A stretch of 64,000 bases of DNA from Algoriphagus chordae (lineage in GTDB: Bacteria > Bacteroidota > Bacteroidia > Cytophagales > Cyclobacteriaceae). Below, piece by piece: positions 1 through 8,951 of this stretch. Position numbers and translations under genes: made by a program. The notes under the pieces are model-generated. The model was not told the origin of the DNA. It saw nothing but the letters and a program-made list of their open reading frames with translations, and did no database searches. Numbering within the stretch: position 1 is the first letter of the stretch; every line of letters starts with the position of its first letter. The stretch is from positions 1-64,000 of the forward strand of contig NZ_QKZT01000007.1 of the NCBI RefSeq assembly GCF_003254055.1. Direction: 5' to 3'.

Positions 1-90
1 TGTAAAATTGTCAGTCTAACAGATTATAGTACCAAACCCATTTTTAGAGGGGTCAATATGACCGGAACAGGGGTCAGTATTGTCCGGAAT
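1..90. mobile_element. Probable end of an IS21-family insertion sequence
   Basis: Two adjacent 20-21 bp imperfect direct repeats (49-69 and 70-90) share the core GGGGTCA.TAT..CCGGAA. Multiple terminal repeats of this kind, with a TGACCGGAA-like core, are typical of IS21-family ends in Bacteroidota. The first bases (TGTAAAATTGTCAGT) also resemble an IS21 tip. No istA or istB gene is in the window, so the rest of the element would lie to the left, or this is a solo remnant. Assigned from memory of the family, without a search. Confidence 0.4.
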
Positions 91-284
91 ATCCATATCC
101 GGGCATGTTCTAATTCATGATCAGGAAAATTGATAGCACAACGGTAAATAATCTGATCACCAGCTAATATTTCTTTGATCAAATTTTCTTTCTTGATTTG
201 ATAGATTAAGACTTCGTAGGCAAGATCCCAATCATGGTTATTCAAGCGAATGATGTCCTGAAAAGTAATTTCCCTAGTCTCCAT
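24..284 (-). CDS. Small hypothetical protein, C-terminus probably replaced by IS end
   Basis: An 86-residue protein starting at 284 with METREITFQD. It has no recognisable domain. Residues 1-65 look like an ordinary soluble helical protein with charged and aromatic residues. The last 20 or so residues are hydrophobic and proline-rich, and they are encoded by the tandem repeats of the putative IS21-like end. The native C-terminus was therefore probably lost and translation now runs into the mobile element until a chance stop. The product is unlikely to be fully native. Confidence 0.45.
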   Translation of the reverse strand: METREITFQDIIRLNNHDWDLAYEVLIYQIKKENLIKEILAGDQIIYRCAINFPDHELEHARIWIFRTILTPVPVILTPLKMGLVL

Positions 285-341
285 AGGTTAAAAGGATTTT
301 TAAAAGTCGACTCAATATCGGAAAAAAATTAAATTAGAACT

Positions 342-578
342 ATGATAACTATACATATGCCTACCTCATCGCCAGTGAGCTTTCAGCTGCCGGCCATGAC
401 CAAAATCCCGGAAGTCGGCCAGACCTTTGAACTAAAGTTTGAAGACTATATTACAGATCCAGACGAATGGGAACTTGCCCTTTCTACTTTGGATAACGAT
501 GAGATGGTGGTAGATAGGATTGAAGAGAATGAAGTTTGGCTAAGAGAAGGAGACCCTGACGATGAAGACGATTACTAA
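342..578 (+). CDS. Small acidic hypothetical protein
   Basis: A 78-residue cytoplasmic protein, strongly acidic at its C-terminus (DPDDEDDY), with no signal peptide or membrane segment. It starts at ATG 342, about 60 bases from the divergent gene at 284, so the two could share a promoter region. I do not recognise the family. The middle reads as alternating charged and hydrophobic residues, consistent with a small beta-rich fold. No partner gene suggests a role. Confidence 0.5.
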   Translation: MITIHMPTSSPVSFQLPAMTKIPEVGQTFELKFEDYITDPDEWELALSTLDNDEMVVDRIEENEVWLREGDPDDEDDY

Positions 579-785
579 TTTCTGAAAAATTGAAATATTC
601 AGTAGGAAACCCTGTTTTTAGGAAATTCTGCTAGTAGCCCCATTTTAGAACCTGACAAGTCGACTGACATTTATGCATACAATTGGACAAACTGGAATAA
701 GGCATTGACAGTCAAAGGAAAAGGCCGGAAATTGGAACAGTATCAATTTTAATTCGTAACTTAATTTTTCGGACAAATTTGACTT

Positions 786-1082
786 ATGATACTTCAAGTA
801 ACAACTGGTCTTAAATTCAACGAATTGATTCAAACTTTAAAGAGTCAATTCCCTGGTTATACAGTATACTCTTTTGATTCAATACCGCAGAAAAGTATAA
901 TTGTCCGTAAATCTTTTATGATTGGTGTTCAATTATCGATTGGAGAGAACAAAATCATGGTTGAAGCTTGCGCTCCTAATATTTTTATCTCTGCTCTATT
1001 AGGTTTTTTGAGTGCAATTCTACCTCCCTACACCAATTTCGAAACTGAGATATCAGAATTTTTGAAGAAAAAGTACAATTGA
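786..1082 (+). CDS. Hypothetical protein, 98 residues
   Basis: A short protein of unknown family starting MILQVTTGLKFNEL. It is amphipathic, with a hydrophobic stretch around residues 65-82 (NIFISALLGFLSAILPP) that could be a membrane segment or a buried helix. The gene stands alone: about 200 bases upstream to 578 hold nothing I recognise, and it ends five bases before the convergent lipoprotein gene. Codon use looks like that of real genes nearby, which is the main reason to keep it. Confidence 0.5.
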   Translation: MILQVTTGLKFNELIQTLKSQFPGYTVYSFDSIPQKSIIVRKSFMIGVQLSIGENKIMVEACAPNIFISALLGFLSAILPPYTNFETEISEFLKKKYN

Positions 1083-1087
1083 CACAT

Positions 1088-1582
1088 CTATTTAACTGAA
1101 ATCTCCTCGGCAAGGGGTACAGAAGTTTCCCCAGGAGCCAAGGCCTCATAACTGAACTCCTTAAAAACAGAACCATTTGTCAAAACGCGTACTTCCGCCG
1201 AAAGTGGCTGAAAAGAATCATCTGTTTCTCCTCCCAAATGGACAGCATTGAAAACCAAGCCTAGGCTATGGATAGGAGTTGAAGATTCTACCAATAGTGA
1301 GGGTGATTCAGGTTCAAAGGTCAAGGTGTAAGTATTCCCTTGCTCTACCACCTGAGTCCAATCCAAATCACTTGGCTCTCCCAACACCGGGGCGACAAAA
1401 GTGGAAGTTCCTGACAGCATGCTATGGACAGAAAAAGTCACCAGGTAATCGGAATAGCCTCCTCCCATTTCTACTTCGATGGTTACGTTTTTCTCCATCA
1501 ATTTAGGCTTTTCATCTTCGGAAGAACAGGCGAACAAAAGGCTAGCAAAAACAAAAAGTAGTAGGTAGTTCAGTTTTTTCAT
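1088..1582 (-). CDS. Lipoprotein of unknown function
   Basis: The start is placed at 1582 because this gives a typical lipoprotein signal, MKKLNYLLLFVFASLLFAC, with Cys19 as the lipidated residue. A longer reading to 1675 would put 31 unlikely residues before the signal. After the Cys comes a short acidic linker (SSEDEKPK), then about 145 residues predicted to be beta-rich, resembling an immunoglobulin-like fold. The protein should be anchored in the outer or inner membrane facing the periplasm or cell surface. No enzyme motif is visible, and the gene is convergent with the unknown gene at 786. Confidence 0.65.
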   Translation of the reverse strand: MKKLNYLLLFVFASLLFACSSEDEKPKLMEKNVTIEVEMGGGYSDYLVTFSVHSMLSGTSTFVAPVLGEPSDLDWTQVVEQGNTYTLTFEPESPSLLVESSTPIHSLGLVFNAVHLGGETDDSFQPLSAEVRVLTNGSVFKEFSYEALAPGETSVPLAEEISVK

Positions 1583-1767
1583 TGCGGTATTGGTTTGGTT
1601 TAAGAATCCTGTTTTAAGATTCGCTAGACGATAAATATAGCAAAACCATATTAACCAAAAACCTGAACAACCCAATTATTTATTCTTTTTAATTATACTT
1701 TGATTTATTTGAATTATATTGTCAATTATGTCTATTATTGTTTTTATTCACCTTAAATATCTTTTTT

Positions 1768-3066
1768 ATGAACCCTAACCTGAATTACTATTTTTACAAT
1801 CAATTACTTTGTTTTTTATCATTTCGATTAATAAAGTACCCAATTTGCCTTTTTTTAACATTTCTCATATCTGCCCACGCTAATGCAGTAGATGTTGTCA
1901 TAAATGGATCAACTATTGTATGCCCAAATAATGAGATTACCTATACTGTCAATACTTATCAAATTCCTTTTGGCTGGAATGTAAACACTTGCGGGAACTA
2001 TCTTTGGGGCATAAAAAAGGACGGAGTGTTAATTGATGAAATTGGAGGCACCACTTTAACGTATATTTTTGAAGAAACTGGAAATTACGAAGTAGGTGTA
2101 GTAGCTTCTCAATGTTCACCATATTTTGGGGGGAGTGCGTCAATTTCAGTTGTCTCTAGAGTAGTCCAGCCTAATCCCATTTCCGGACCTGTGATGTGTT
2201 ATTCAGGTCAATCTTATTCATTCACAACAAGTCCAAGCCTAGCTAGTCAATATCCTTATGGCACTGAATGTTTTTATCATTTCGATTATTTATGGACAGC
2301 ACCAACTGGATGGTCCATAAATGGAGGTGGAAACACTCTCTTGTCCCCCGCAGAAACAGTAGGAATCACTGCGCCTATTAATACACCTGCAGGAAGTTAT
2401 AATATTTCAGTAGAAGCAACTATACCAAATCCAGCCCAAAGCAGCACCTTTTATAGTACACCAAGAAATTTTACAGTGCAAATTGGTTCTTTCTCAACTT
2501 CCCAGGTATCTGTATCGGGTAATTCTGCTGTTTGCAATGGAAACTCTTATACCTACACAGCTAATATTCCAGGAGGTCATAAGAGCGGCTATACCTATAA
2601 TTGGACTTATCCGTCAGGATGGAATGTGGAATCAACTTCATCTAATACAATAAGATTATATGTACCTTCCTACAATTCCTCCTACGGACCTGTAAGAGTG
2701 TCTGTAAACAATGGCTGTGGTTCTTCGGGATTTACAGGATTGACAGTATTCCCCTGTAATTATATGATGTCTGCCGGCAATTTTAACATATTTCCAAATC
2801 CTGCTCAGGGGGAACTTAATGTTGAATATAATGAGAATAATAACTTCCAGAGTAATGCTGAGTCTGAACAACTAGAAGGCGAAATCACACATGAAACAAA
2901 AATATTTAGAATTGATATTTTAAATCATGAAGGAACCATTGTAAAATCTGGTGCTTCGAAAGCAGGAAAAATCCATTTAGATATTAGTACAGTTAAACGT
3001 GGATCATACTTTCTACATATTTATTACAACAAAGAAGTTATAAGAGAACAGATATTGATTCAATAG
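1768..3066 (+). CDS. PKD-like surface protein with C-terminal sorting domain
   Basis: About 430 residues from ATG 1768; the longer TTG start at 1738 is less likely. A hydrophobic export segment ends near a SAHANA cleavage-like site. Three or more repeated immunoglobulin/PKD-like beta domains follow, each with a Cys and a pattern such as V.G...VC.G.SYTYT. The last 80-90 residues begin FNIFPNPAQGELNVEY and end EVIREQILIQ, the usual form of a type IX secretion sorting domain in Bacteroidota. The protein is therefore probably secreted and attached to the cell surface, perhaps as an adhesin. It sits 27 bases upstream of the outer-membrane protein gene at 3094. Confidence 0.7.
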   Translation: MNPNLNYYFYNQLLCFLSFRLIKYPICLFLTFLISAHANAVDVVINGSTIVCPNNEITYTVNTYQIPFGWNVNTCGNYLWGIKKDGVLIDEIGGTTLTYIFEETGNYEVGVVASQCSPYFGGSASISVVSRVVQPNPISGPVMCYSGQSYSFTTSPSLASQYPYGTECFYHFDYLWTAPTGWSINGGGNTLLSPAETVGITAPINTPAGSYNISVEATIPNPAQSSTFYSTPRNFTVQIGSFSTSQVSVSGNSAVCNGNSYTYTANIPGGHKSGYTYNWTYPSGWNVESTSSNTIRLYVPSYNSSYGPVRVSVNNGCGSSGFTGLTVFPCNYMMSAGNFNIFPNPAQGELNVEYNENNNFQSNAESEQLEGEITHETKIFRIDILNHEGTIVKSGASKAGKIHLDISTVKRGSYFLHIYYNKEVIREQILIQ

Positions 3067-3093
3067 TCATAACCTAATAAAAGAATAATTGCG

Positions 3094-3666
3094 ATGTTAC
3101 GGTTCTTCCCAAAATTAAAATACTTGTTCGGACTTGCGGTATTCACTGCACTTCCATTTTCTCTTTTTGCCCAAAATGAATCAAAACAATTTAGCGGTCG
3201 AAATATGATTTTCCTTGAAATTGGAGGAAACGCTGGTCAATATGCTTTTAATTATGGTAGACTTTTCTATCAGAAAGAATCCTTTAAATTAACCGTTAAT
3301 GTTGGTTTTTCACTTTGGATGGATCCAATTGAGAATTCTACAGTTTGGAACCCTGCTTTGCCTTTGGAATTATCTGCATTGCTCGGAAAAAGCAAGCATA
3401 ATTTTGAATTCGGTGTCGGCTTAACTCCATATTTAGAAGCCGACATTACCTCTTCTTTTGAATCTGGAGAATTGGTTCAAACTAAAGGCCCAAGGAATTT
3501 GGCTTCTATTTTACCATTCAGAATCGGATATAGATATCAAAAACCAGAAGGAGGTCTCTTATTTAGAGTAGGATACACTCCCTTTTTTAAATTTAGTAAT
3601 AGTTCTGATGAAAAAATAGAATTCCAAGCTTTGCAAGTTGGATTAGGGGTAGGTTGGAGTTTTTAA
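3094..3666 (+). CDS. Predicted outer-membrane beta-barrel protein
   Basis: A 190-residue protein with a cleavable signal ending near SLFAQ (residues 1-26). The rest alternates glycine and aromatic residues in strands typical of small barrels, and it ends in an aromatic residue (LGVGWSF), as outer-membrane proteins often do. It lies 27 bases behind the surface-protein gene at 1768, so the two may be co-transcribed. Substrate or role cannot be read from the sequence. Confidence 0.6.
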   Translation: MLRFFPKLKYLFGLAVFTALPFSLFAQNESKQFSGRNMIFLEIGGNAGQYAFNYGRLFYQKESFKLTVNVGFSLWMDPIENSTVWNPALPLELSALLGKSKHNFEFGVGLTPYLEADITSSFESGELVQTKGPRNLASILPFRIGYRYQKPEGGLLFRVGYTPFFKFSNSSDEKIEFQALQVGLGVGWSF

Positions 3667-3793
3667 AAATTAGTATAAAAAATGATACCGTTCGCCAACA
3701 TACCTAATCTGGATTTATTCATTTTGTTTAATTTTATCGAAAAATTAAAATATGATTAGAATTTCAAGAAAGAGTCTAGTTCAAAACACGATT

Positions 3794-4510
3794 TTATTTT
3801 GAATAATTGAATTCTCTATAATTCAATTCATAGAATGACTTAATCCCCATCTTTTTTGGCTTAAATGTCCTTACCGTCTGCAATACCCCTTGGGATATGC
3901 AATAGGTTCGAAGTGAAAAAGTGGCAATATGCTCCGCTGAAGTTCTTTCAGTTTTTAAGTTCTTCAAATGGACTGATCCGTCTGACAGCCTGTAGGAACA
4001 ATTTCTTCCATGGATCAAATCCTGAACCCTACAATCCATCACTCGTCCTAGGATCGAGGAACTGAAAACCGTATTTACCTTAGTTTTTGAAGGGAGTTCC
4101 TCCAATGATTTTTTAAAAAGATCCTCATTAAAAGCTGCACCCAGAACTACAAATCCCGCATCCTCAATTGAGATCCTTGCCTTAAACTGGTTGGCAAAAA
4201 AGATCAATGAAGCATAGGAATCTGAGATAAAAATCGAGTGCATGGTCTCGGAAATATTAAGAGTTGAAATGCCGTAGGATGCGTTTTTGCTACGGTAAAG
4301 ACTTAGGACTTCCCTATCGACAAGCTTACCGTTTTGATCAAAAAAATCAAAAAGGACCTGCCCATTCTCATCTTGAACGGCATACTTGGAGAAAAAGCGC
4401 TGAATATCCTTTCCAACGCCTTTGTAAGTTAAAATATCAAATGTCCCGTTCCTGGTCATTCTCTTGCTCACTATTTCGTTTTCTTGGATCCCTTCCCTCT
4501 TCAGTATCAT
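3794..4510 (-). CDS. ICE accessory protein with possible degenerate Toprim-like fold
   Basis: Up to 238 residues; an internal ATG at 4459 would cut the overlap with the upstream gene from 74 to 23 bases and may be the true start. It is the last gene of the transfer operon. The middle (about residues 90-170) has the rhythm of Toprim-like domains in Bacteroidota mobile elements: a hydrophobic strand (SIFISDSYASLIFFANQF), a VVLGAAF segment, then TVFSSSILGRVMDC where an acidic DxD would be expected. Those acidic residues are absent, so any Toprim chemistry would be lost. The fold assignment is inference; function unknown. Confidence 0.55.
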   Translation of the reverse strand: MILKREGIQENEIVSKRMTRNGTFDILTYKGVGKDIQRFFSKYAVQDENGQVLFDFFDQNGKLVDREVLSLYRSKNASYGISTLNISETMHSIFISDSYASLIFFANQFKARISIEDAGFVVLGAAFNEDLFKKSLEELPSKTKVNTVFSSSILGRVMDCRVQDLIHGRNCSYRLSDGSVHLKNLKTERTSAEHIATFSLRTYCISQGVLQTVRTFKPKKMGIKSFYELNYREFNYSK

Positions 4511-5366
4511 TACTATTTAGTCGCTTGATTTTATTGATATCAAAATCATCCATGACTTCCTTAGATAGATTCGTGTCGGCAGAAATTTTGGAATGCTCCT
4601 CCTTGATATTGTTTAAATCCCGGACTGCATCCTTGTCTTTCGGATTTCTGAAAATCCTTCGCTCTACTTGTTTTTCAACCTCTTTGACCGCTTGCAAATA
4701 CCCTTCGGTATAAGCTTTTTCCTCCCAGCTTTTCTTACCCAACATCTTCTCAATACCAGTAATCAACAAGTAAGAAAGCCCTCCATCTAGCATTACCGAA
4801 AGAACCAACCCTTTGTTGTTAGATCGAATCCCTTTGGGAGAGGATGGGGAAAGCTGAAATTCTGTTCCATCTTCCAAAGTCACAGTATCACCCTCCTTGT
4901 ATTTTTTCTTTTGCTGTGGGGAAAGCTCTTCCCCGTTTACCTGATGGGGAGCCTTGATGTCTCTGGGATTATAGGATAGAAATTGCTTGGTTCGGTGGTC
5001 ATATTCAACTACCTGGGATTGGATATTACCATCCTTGTCCACATAGCTTTTCTTCAAGTTTGCCAATTCCTTTTTGACCAATTGATTTCGTTCTGATTCA
5101 CTCAAATCTGGATGGGGTTTCGCTTCTCTATAAACAGGGTCAATTCGTAAGGATGGATTCCCATCTTCTCCGCGAACTATGGAAAGTCTTGCAGGCAGCT
5201 TATCTATCTGGACATCCTTCCCCTTCAAATCTTTCAGTTCGACGATATCAGTCATTTTCCCATTTTTTAAGGCATGAACTTCTTTTTCCGGAATGGTAAA
5301 ATTTCCGTCTTTGACGATTCCGAAAATCTCCAAATCCCTCATTGGTAATGCACTTAGATTTTTCAT
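4437..5366 (-). CDS. DUF4099/DUF3945 mobile-element protein
   Basis: 309 residues, starting at 5366 five bases after the M23 peptidase gene. The N-terminal 120 residues (LPMRDLEIFGIVKDGNF, then an LSIVRGEDGNPSLRIDPVYRE region) match the form of DUF4099. The middle (about 120-190, with YDHRTKQFLSYNPRDIKAP and LEDGTEFQLSPSSPKGIRSN) looks like DUF3945. Such proteins are common on Bacteroidota conjugative elements beside mobilisation genes; their job is unknown. The C-terminal third is a highly charged, probably coiled and disordered tail rich in Lys and Glu. It is cytoplasmic, with no signal. Confidence 0.7.
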   Translation of the reverse strand: MKNLSALPMRDLEIFGIVKDGNFTIPEKEVHALKNGKMTDIVELKDLKGKDVQIDKLPARLSIVRGEDGNPSLRIDPVYREAKPHPDLSESERNQLVKKELANLKKSYVDKDGNIQSQVVEYDHRTKQFLSYNPRDIKAPHQVNGEELSPQQKKKYKEGDTVTLEDGTEFQLSPSSPKGIRSNNKGLVLSVMLDGGLSYLLITGIEKMLGKKSWEEKAYTEGYLQAVKEVEKQVERRIFRNPKDKDAVRDLNNIKEEHSKISADTNLSKEVMDDFDINKIKRLNSNDTEEGRDPRKRNSEQENDQERDI

Positions 5367-5370
5367 ATTG

Positions 5371-6000
5371 TTATTGATTTGTTATATGGTTTAATAGCTC
5401 GTCTTTACTCGAAATCTTGGAAATCATCTGAATGAAAAGTGTAGGGTTGATGTACTTCTGCCCCTTTTTGATGGTCAAATGAAGATGATCCCCAGTTGAC
5501 TTTCCTGTACTCCCAGAAATTCCGAGCGCAGAACCTGGTAAAACACTTTCGCCCTGCAATACAGACACGTAGGAAAGATGGCCGTAAACAGCCTCGTACT
5601 TTCCGTGCTGTACTTTGACAAAGTTTCCCAATAGTGGATCTGTTCCCACCGATTCAATTTTTCCATGCAGCATAGAATAGACTTTGGATCTATTAGTTTT
5701 AAGATCAATCCCCCGGTGAAATGAGCGATCCTTAGTAATTGGGTCAATCCGATGCCCATACCTCGATGTCACGGAAAAGCTATCCAATGGAAGGGAGGCA
5801 AGTAAAACCTTATTCTCTTTTTCAACCGGTTGAATTAGTTGGGAATATTTCACCAAATCTTTGGAGACTGCTTCTAAGGGAACTGCTTGTTGGATCACTT
5901 TTACTTTAGGAATTCCTTTGTGGAATTGTTGGGTATTGAATTGGGCGAACCCATCCTGTGCAGCAAAAAGAAAAAGAGCCATACCTAGAATCCAATTCAT
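5371..6000 (-). CDS. M23-family peptidase of the conjugation system
   Basis: 209 residues with a signal peptide ending near DGFAQ20. The LytM/M23 zinc-metallopeptidase domain spans about residues 75-195: H95 and D99 in SFHRGIDLKT, H141 in VYGHLSYV, and the HLH pair H172/H174 in GDHLHLTI. All zinc and catalytic positions expected of an active enzyme are present. The family cuts peptide cross-bridges in peptidoglycan; inside a conjugation operon the likely task is opening the wall for the type IV secretion channel. It lies between the coupling ATPase and the DUF4099 gene with very short spacing, so co-transcription is likely. Confidence 0.85.
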   Translation of the reverse strand: MNWILGMALFLFAAQDGFAQFNTQQFHKGIPKVKVIQQAVPLEAVSKDLVKYSQLIQPVEKENKVLLASLPLDSFSVTSRYGHRIDPITKDRSFHRGIDLKTNRSKVYSMLHGKIESVGTDPLLGNFVKVQHGKYEAVYGHLSYVSVLQGESVLPGSALGISGSTGKSTGDHLHLTIKKGQKYINPTLFIQMISKISSKDELLNHITNQ

Positions 6001-6011
6001 AGCTAATTGAT

Positions 6012-8003
6012 TTAATCAACCGATGCCATTTCTCGATGTCTCTCAATGATCTCAGTTACTTGACAGTGGATTTTCTCAAAGTTCTTTTCTAATATCTCCT
6101 CCTTCTTGCCCTTAAAATCATAGTATTTTGGAGTAGTACGGTAAGAGTTTTCTTCCTTTCGGATCTCCTTCATATCAAGATTTACCCGGCAATGAATGTT
6201 GGATGTTTTATACTTCCCATCGAATTCAGTCCCTTCTGTAGCAATAATCCCAGCAACTTCCCCCGTATGCATGGAGGCAATTTTTCCTGCAGGAATAAGA
6301 GGTTCGTACTTTTCACTATAGGACACGGAAGTCCTGTCCCGATCTATTGAGAGGCTTTGGCCAAGCTGCTTGCGTTTGCCAAACATCATTTCCAACCAGG
6401 ACAAAGTGTCCTTATGCCGAACTGAGCCACAAAGGACATTTCCGATCACCGAAGTCATGGTTGAAGCGGTATCCTTACCTTGCAATTGGTTCAATTGAGG
6501 CAGTTCCTGCAGTCCGAGTAACACTGCTACCTTATTGCTTCTGGCAGTGGAAATCAGGTTTTCGATCTTGTGGATGTAGAAAGTCGGGGCCTCATCAGCA
6601 ATCAGGGCAGTAGGCAGATTTCCTTTTGTATTGATCAATCGAGTGAGTCTATTGATCACCACAGAATAGCATGTCCCTGTAATGCTTTGTGTCTCGGTGC
6701 TGTTAGCCAGAACCAGAATAGATGGAGAGTTGGGATCGGAGATTTTGAGGTCAAAATCATCTCCGCTGAATACCCAGGCTGTTTCCTTGGTATTGAGTCT
6801 GGAAAGGAAAATTTTCAGTGTTCCGACCTGACCTTCCAATTGTTTGAAAACCTTCTTCTCGTAAGCGCTGCGAAAAGGGGAAATCATTGATCTGAGCTCT
6901 GGGTATTTGGTTAAGCAGTCGAAAATATCCTCATAATCTCTGTTCAGAAAATCCAGGACATGAGCAAATGTCGAGTACTTTCCTTCTTCATATCTGGACA
7001 CAAAGAAGATACAAGCAGAAAGAAAGTTGATCGCGGACTGTTCAAAGAATTTATCAGCTCCTCCCGAGGAATCGGATTTTTGAAGAGACTGGAAAATTGC
7101 CTCTGCAGTTTCGGATGCATTGGCAACTGTTTTCAAATACCGTCTGTTGATTGGATTGATCCGTCTGGAGTACTCAACCTCATCCAGATTAATTACATGG
7201 AATTTGAAATTTGGATTTTTCTTTTTGTCCTGCGCTTTCAGGTAATGGAAATAAGCGATCTGCGCCAAATCAGGAAACTTAAAATCATACAGGCACATGG
7301 TAAATCCCTTTCCGATCATCTGTCGGATAAAAGGATTGATCACCCCAAATGATTTTCCGGAGCCTGGCGTTCCGATCACAAAGGTTCCACGGAATGGATT
7401 GACTAAATTGATCCAACCGTTTCGCACTTTTCCCATGTAATAGAATTTCATGGGGATATTGACCGAATAGGGATTTTCAATCTTCTTTTTATCCTGCATG
7501 AAGGATTCCCCCTCGATATTCCATTCATCCTTGCCCAGTCCTGATTTGATCATTTTGGAAATATTGTCCAAGGAGGTATGAATTAGCACAGCCCCAATGA
7601 ATGTACTCAGGATGTAAACTACATTTTCAATGGAGGTATAGTCGACTACCAAAAAAGAGTTTTCCAAGGAGTAGAAATATACCGATCCAAAAAACAGGAT
7701 CAATCCGATTGCCAAGGGAAATATGATTTGACTTTTCGGATTTAGATCCAGGTTCTTTTTGGATTTTGTACCGATAGCAGCAAGGCAAATCGCAATTAGG
7801 ATGGCGATTTTCCCAATTAAGACATTTTGATAGATTTTCAGGTTAAGGAGTTTGTCAAAAAGTGGGAAAAGAAATCTCCCAACCTCCTCCATTTCCATCA
7901 ACTTCGGAGCATAGACAAACATAAGAATGTCCATGAATACCATCAGATAAACGATGAACTGGAATGTACCATGAAGGCTTTTTAACTCTCTTTTCTCATT
8001 CAT
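6012..8003 (-). CDS. Type IV coupling ATPase (VirD4/TraG-like, YWFCY type)
   Basis: 663 residues. The N-terminal 150 carry four or so membrane helices, the YWFCY-type membrane domain of Bacteroidota coupling proteins. Walker A is GTPGSGKS at 211-218. A Walker B-like strand, TALIADEAP, lies in the second half, followed by a VLLGLQELPQL segment typical of the TraD/TraG-like TraM-binding region. It forms a hexameric inner-membrane pump that receives the relaxase-DNA complex and feeds it to the secretion channel. It sits 12 bases from traN and reads with the transfer operon. Confidence 0.9.
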   Translation of the reverse strand: MNEKRELKSLHGTFQFIVYLMVFMDILMFVYAPKLMEMEEVGRFLFPLFDKLLNLKIYQNVLIGKIAILIAICLAAIGTKSKKNLDLNPKSQIIFPLAIGLILFFGSVYFYSLENSFLVVDYTSIENVVYILSTFIGAVLIHTSLDNISKMIKSGLGKDEWNIEGESFMQDKKKIENPYSVNIPMKFYYMGKVRNGWINLVNPFRGTFVIGTPGSGKSFGVINPFIRQMIGKGFTMCLYDFKFPDLAQIAYFHYLKAQDKKKNPNFKFHVINLDEVEYSRRINPINRRYLKTVANASETAEAIFQSLQKSDSSGGADKFFEQSAINFLSACIFFVSRYEEGKYSTFAHVLDFLNRDYEDIFDCLTKYPELRSMISPFRSAYEKKVFKQLEGQVGTLKIFLSRLNTKETAWVFSGDDFDLKISDPNSPSILVLANSTETQSITGTCYSVVINRLTRLINTKGNLPTALIADEAPTFYIHKIENLISTARSNKVAVLLGLQELPQLNQLQGKDTASTMTSVIGNVLCGSVRHKDTLSWLEMMFGKRKQLGQSLSIDRDRTSVSYSEKYEPLIPAGKIASMHTGEVAGIIATEGTEFDGKYKTSNIHCRVNLDMKEIRKEENSYRTTPKYYDFKGKKEEILEKNFEKIHCQVTEIIERHREMASVD

Positions 8004-8015
8004 GCCCGTCCAGTT

Positions 8016-8852
8016 TTAAAGTGTATCTGCATTCAGAAGATCAGAATATTTCACTTGCATCTTGAGTGCCCTTCCACTGATTTGGGATTCCGTCAATTCG
8101 ATGGTAAATACCTTGGAATTGGGAAAAGTCACCTTTTTGAAAACATAGATATTTCGATATTTCCGATCAAAGCTCTCTGTCGAAAAGAGCTGGTATTCGG
8201 GTTCAATCTCGATGGACTGGACATTGGTTGCCTTGAGGATTCGCTTATCCTCGATCTTAAACCTCAGCTGGTCCAGGTCAAACTTTAGGTTTGTTTTGTT
8301 TTTGAAGGAGATGTCCAAAAAGATATAGTCATCCACCGTGTAGATGTTGTTGACTTGCCCCGTAACTCCATACTGAGTGCTTTGAGTTATTTTATTCTTC
8401 TTTTTATCCTTGAAAGCTTCCGTTGCAAAAAATCGAAGCTCTTGATCACTCATGGGGATTTCCCCTACCTCCAAAGGGTACGTATTGATAGGCAGGATTT
8501 CAATCTGAGTCTTCAGCTGGCGTTCGTCATGTGCATACCACAAATCATATTGCGCAATGAACTTTTGCCCAATGATTGTCACCACTCCGAGAGATTTGTT
8601 GTACCCATTCAATTTAGAAACGCTGTCGCGAACGGCCTTTATCCGAAACACATTTTCCAATGGAATATCTCCGATCATATCATCGGTGGAAACATCTACA
8701 TACTGGATTGGCTCGGGAGAAAGAAAATGGAGGGATATATCCTCGTCAATATAAACTCTGGGAAGTTGGGTTTTCAACAAGGCCCCATTTTGCTGAGCAT
8801 TGGCCGAAATGGAAGTAGCCCAAAAGAATAGAATTATAAGTTTTAGTTTCAT
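8016..8852 (-). CDS. traN: Conjugative transfer protein TraN
   Basis: 278 residues with a signal peptide ending around SISANAQ. It matches the Bacteroidota TraN (DUF4138) pattern: secreted, beta-rich, with the core VTGQVNNIYTVDDYIFLD and the following KNKTNLKFDLDQLRFKIEDKR. TraN is regarded as the VirB9-like part of the outer ring of the secretion channel, working with TraM. The gene follows traM after a 99-base gap that holds no gene. Length is close to that of known family members. Confidence 0.85.
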   Translation of the reverse strand: MKLKLIILFFWATSISANAQQNGALLKTQLPRVYIDEDISLHFLSPEPIQYVDVSTDDMIGDIPLENVFRIKAVRDSVSKLNGYNKSLGVVTIIGQKFIAQYDLWYAHDERQLKTQIEILPINTYPLEVGEIPMSDQELRFFATEAFKDKKKNKITQSTQYGVTGQVNNIYTVDDYIFLDISFKNKTNLKFDLDQLRFKIEDKRILKATNVQSIEIEPEYQLFSTESFDRKYRNIYVFKKVTFPNSKVFTIELTESQISGRALKMQVKYSDLLNADTL

Positions 8853-8951
8853 CTGTATATAGTTTATTATTCAATGGTCAGATGGAATCTCGCATGGTTT
8901 ATAGTCATTCCATTGTATGACTTTTTTAGTCATGCTCGATTTCATGGCGGA

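Noticed and set aside
645..833. 62-residue minus-strand frame
   Set aside because: It overlaps the start of the more plausible gene at 786 and has Cys-rich chance composition.
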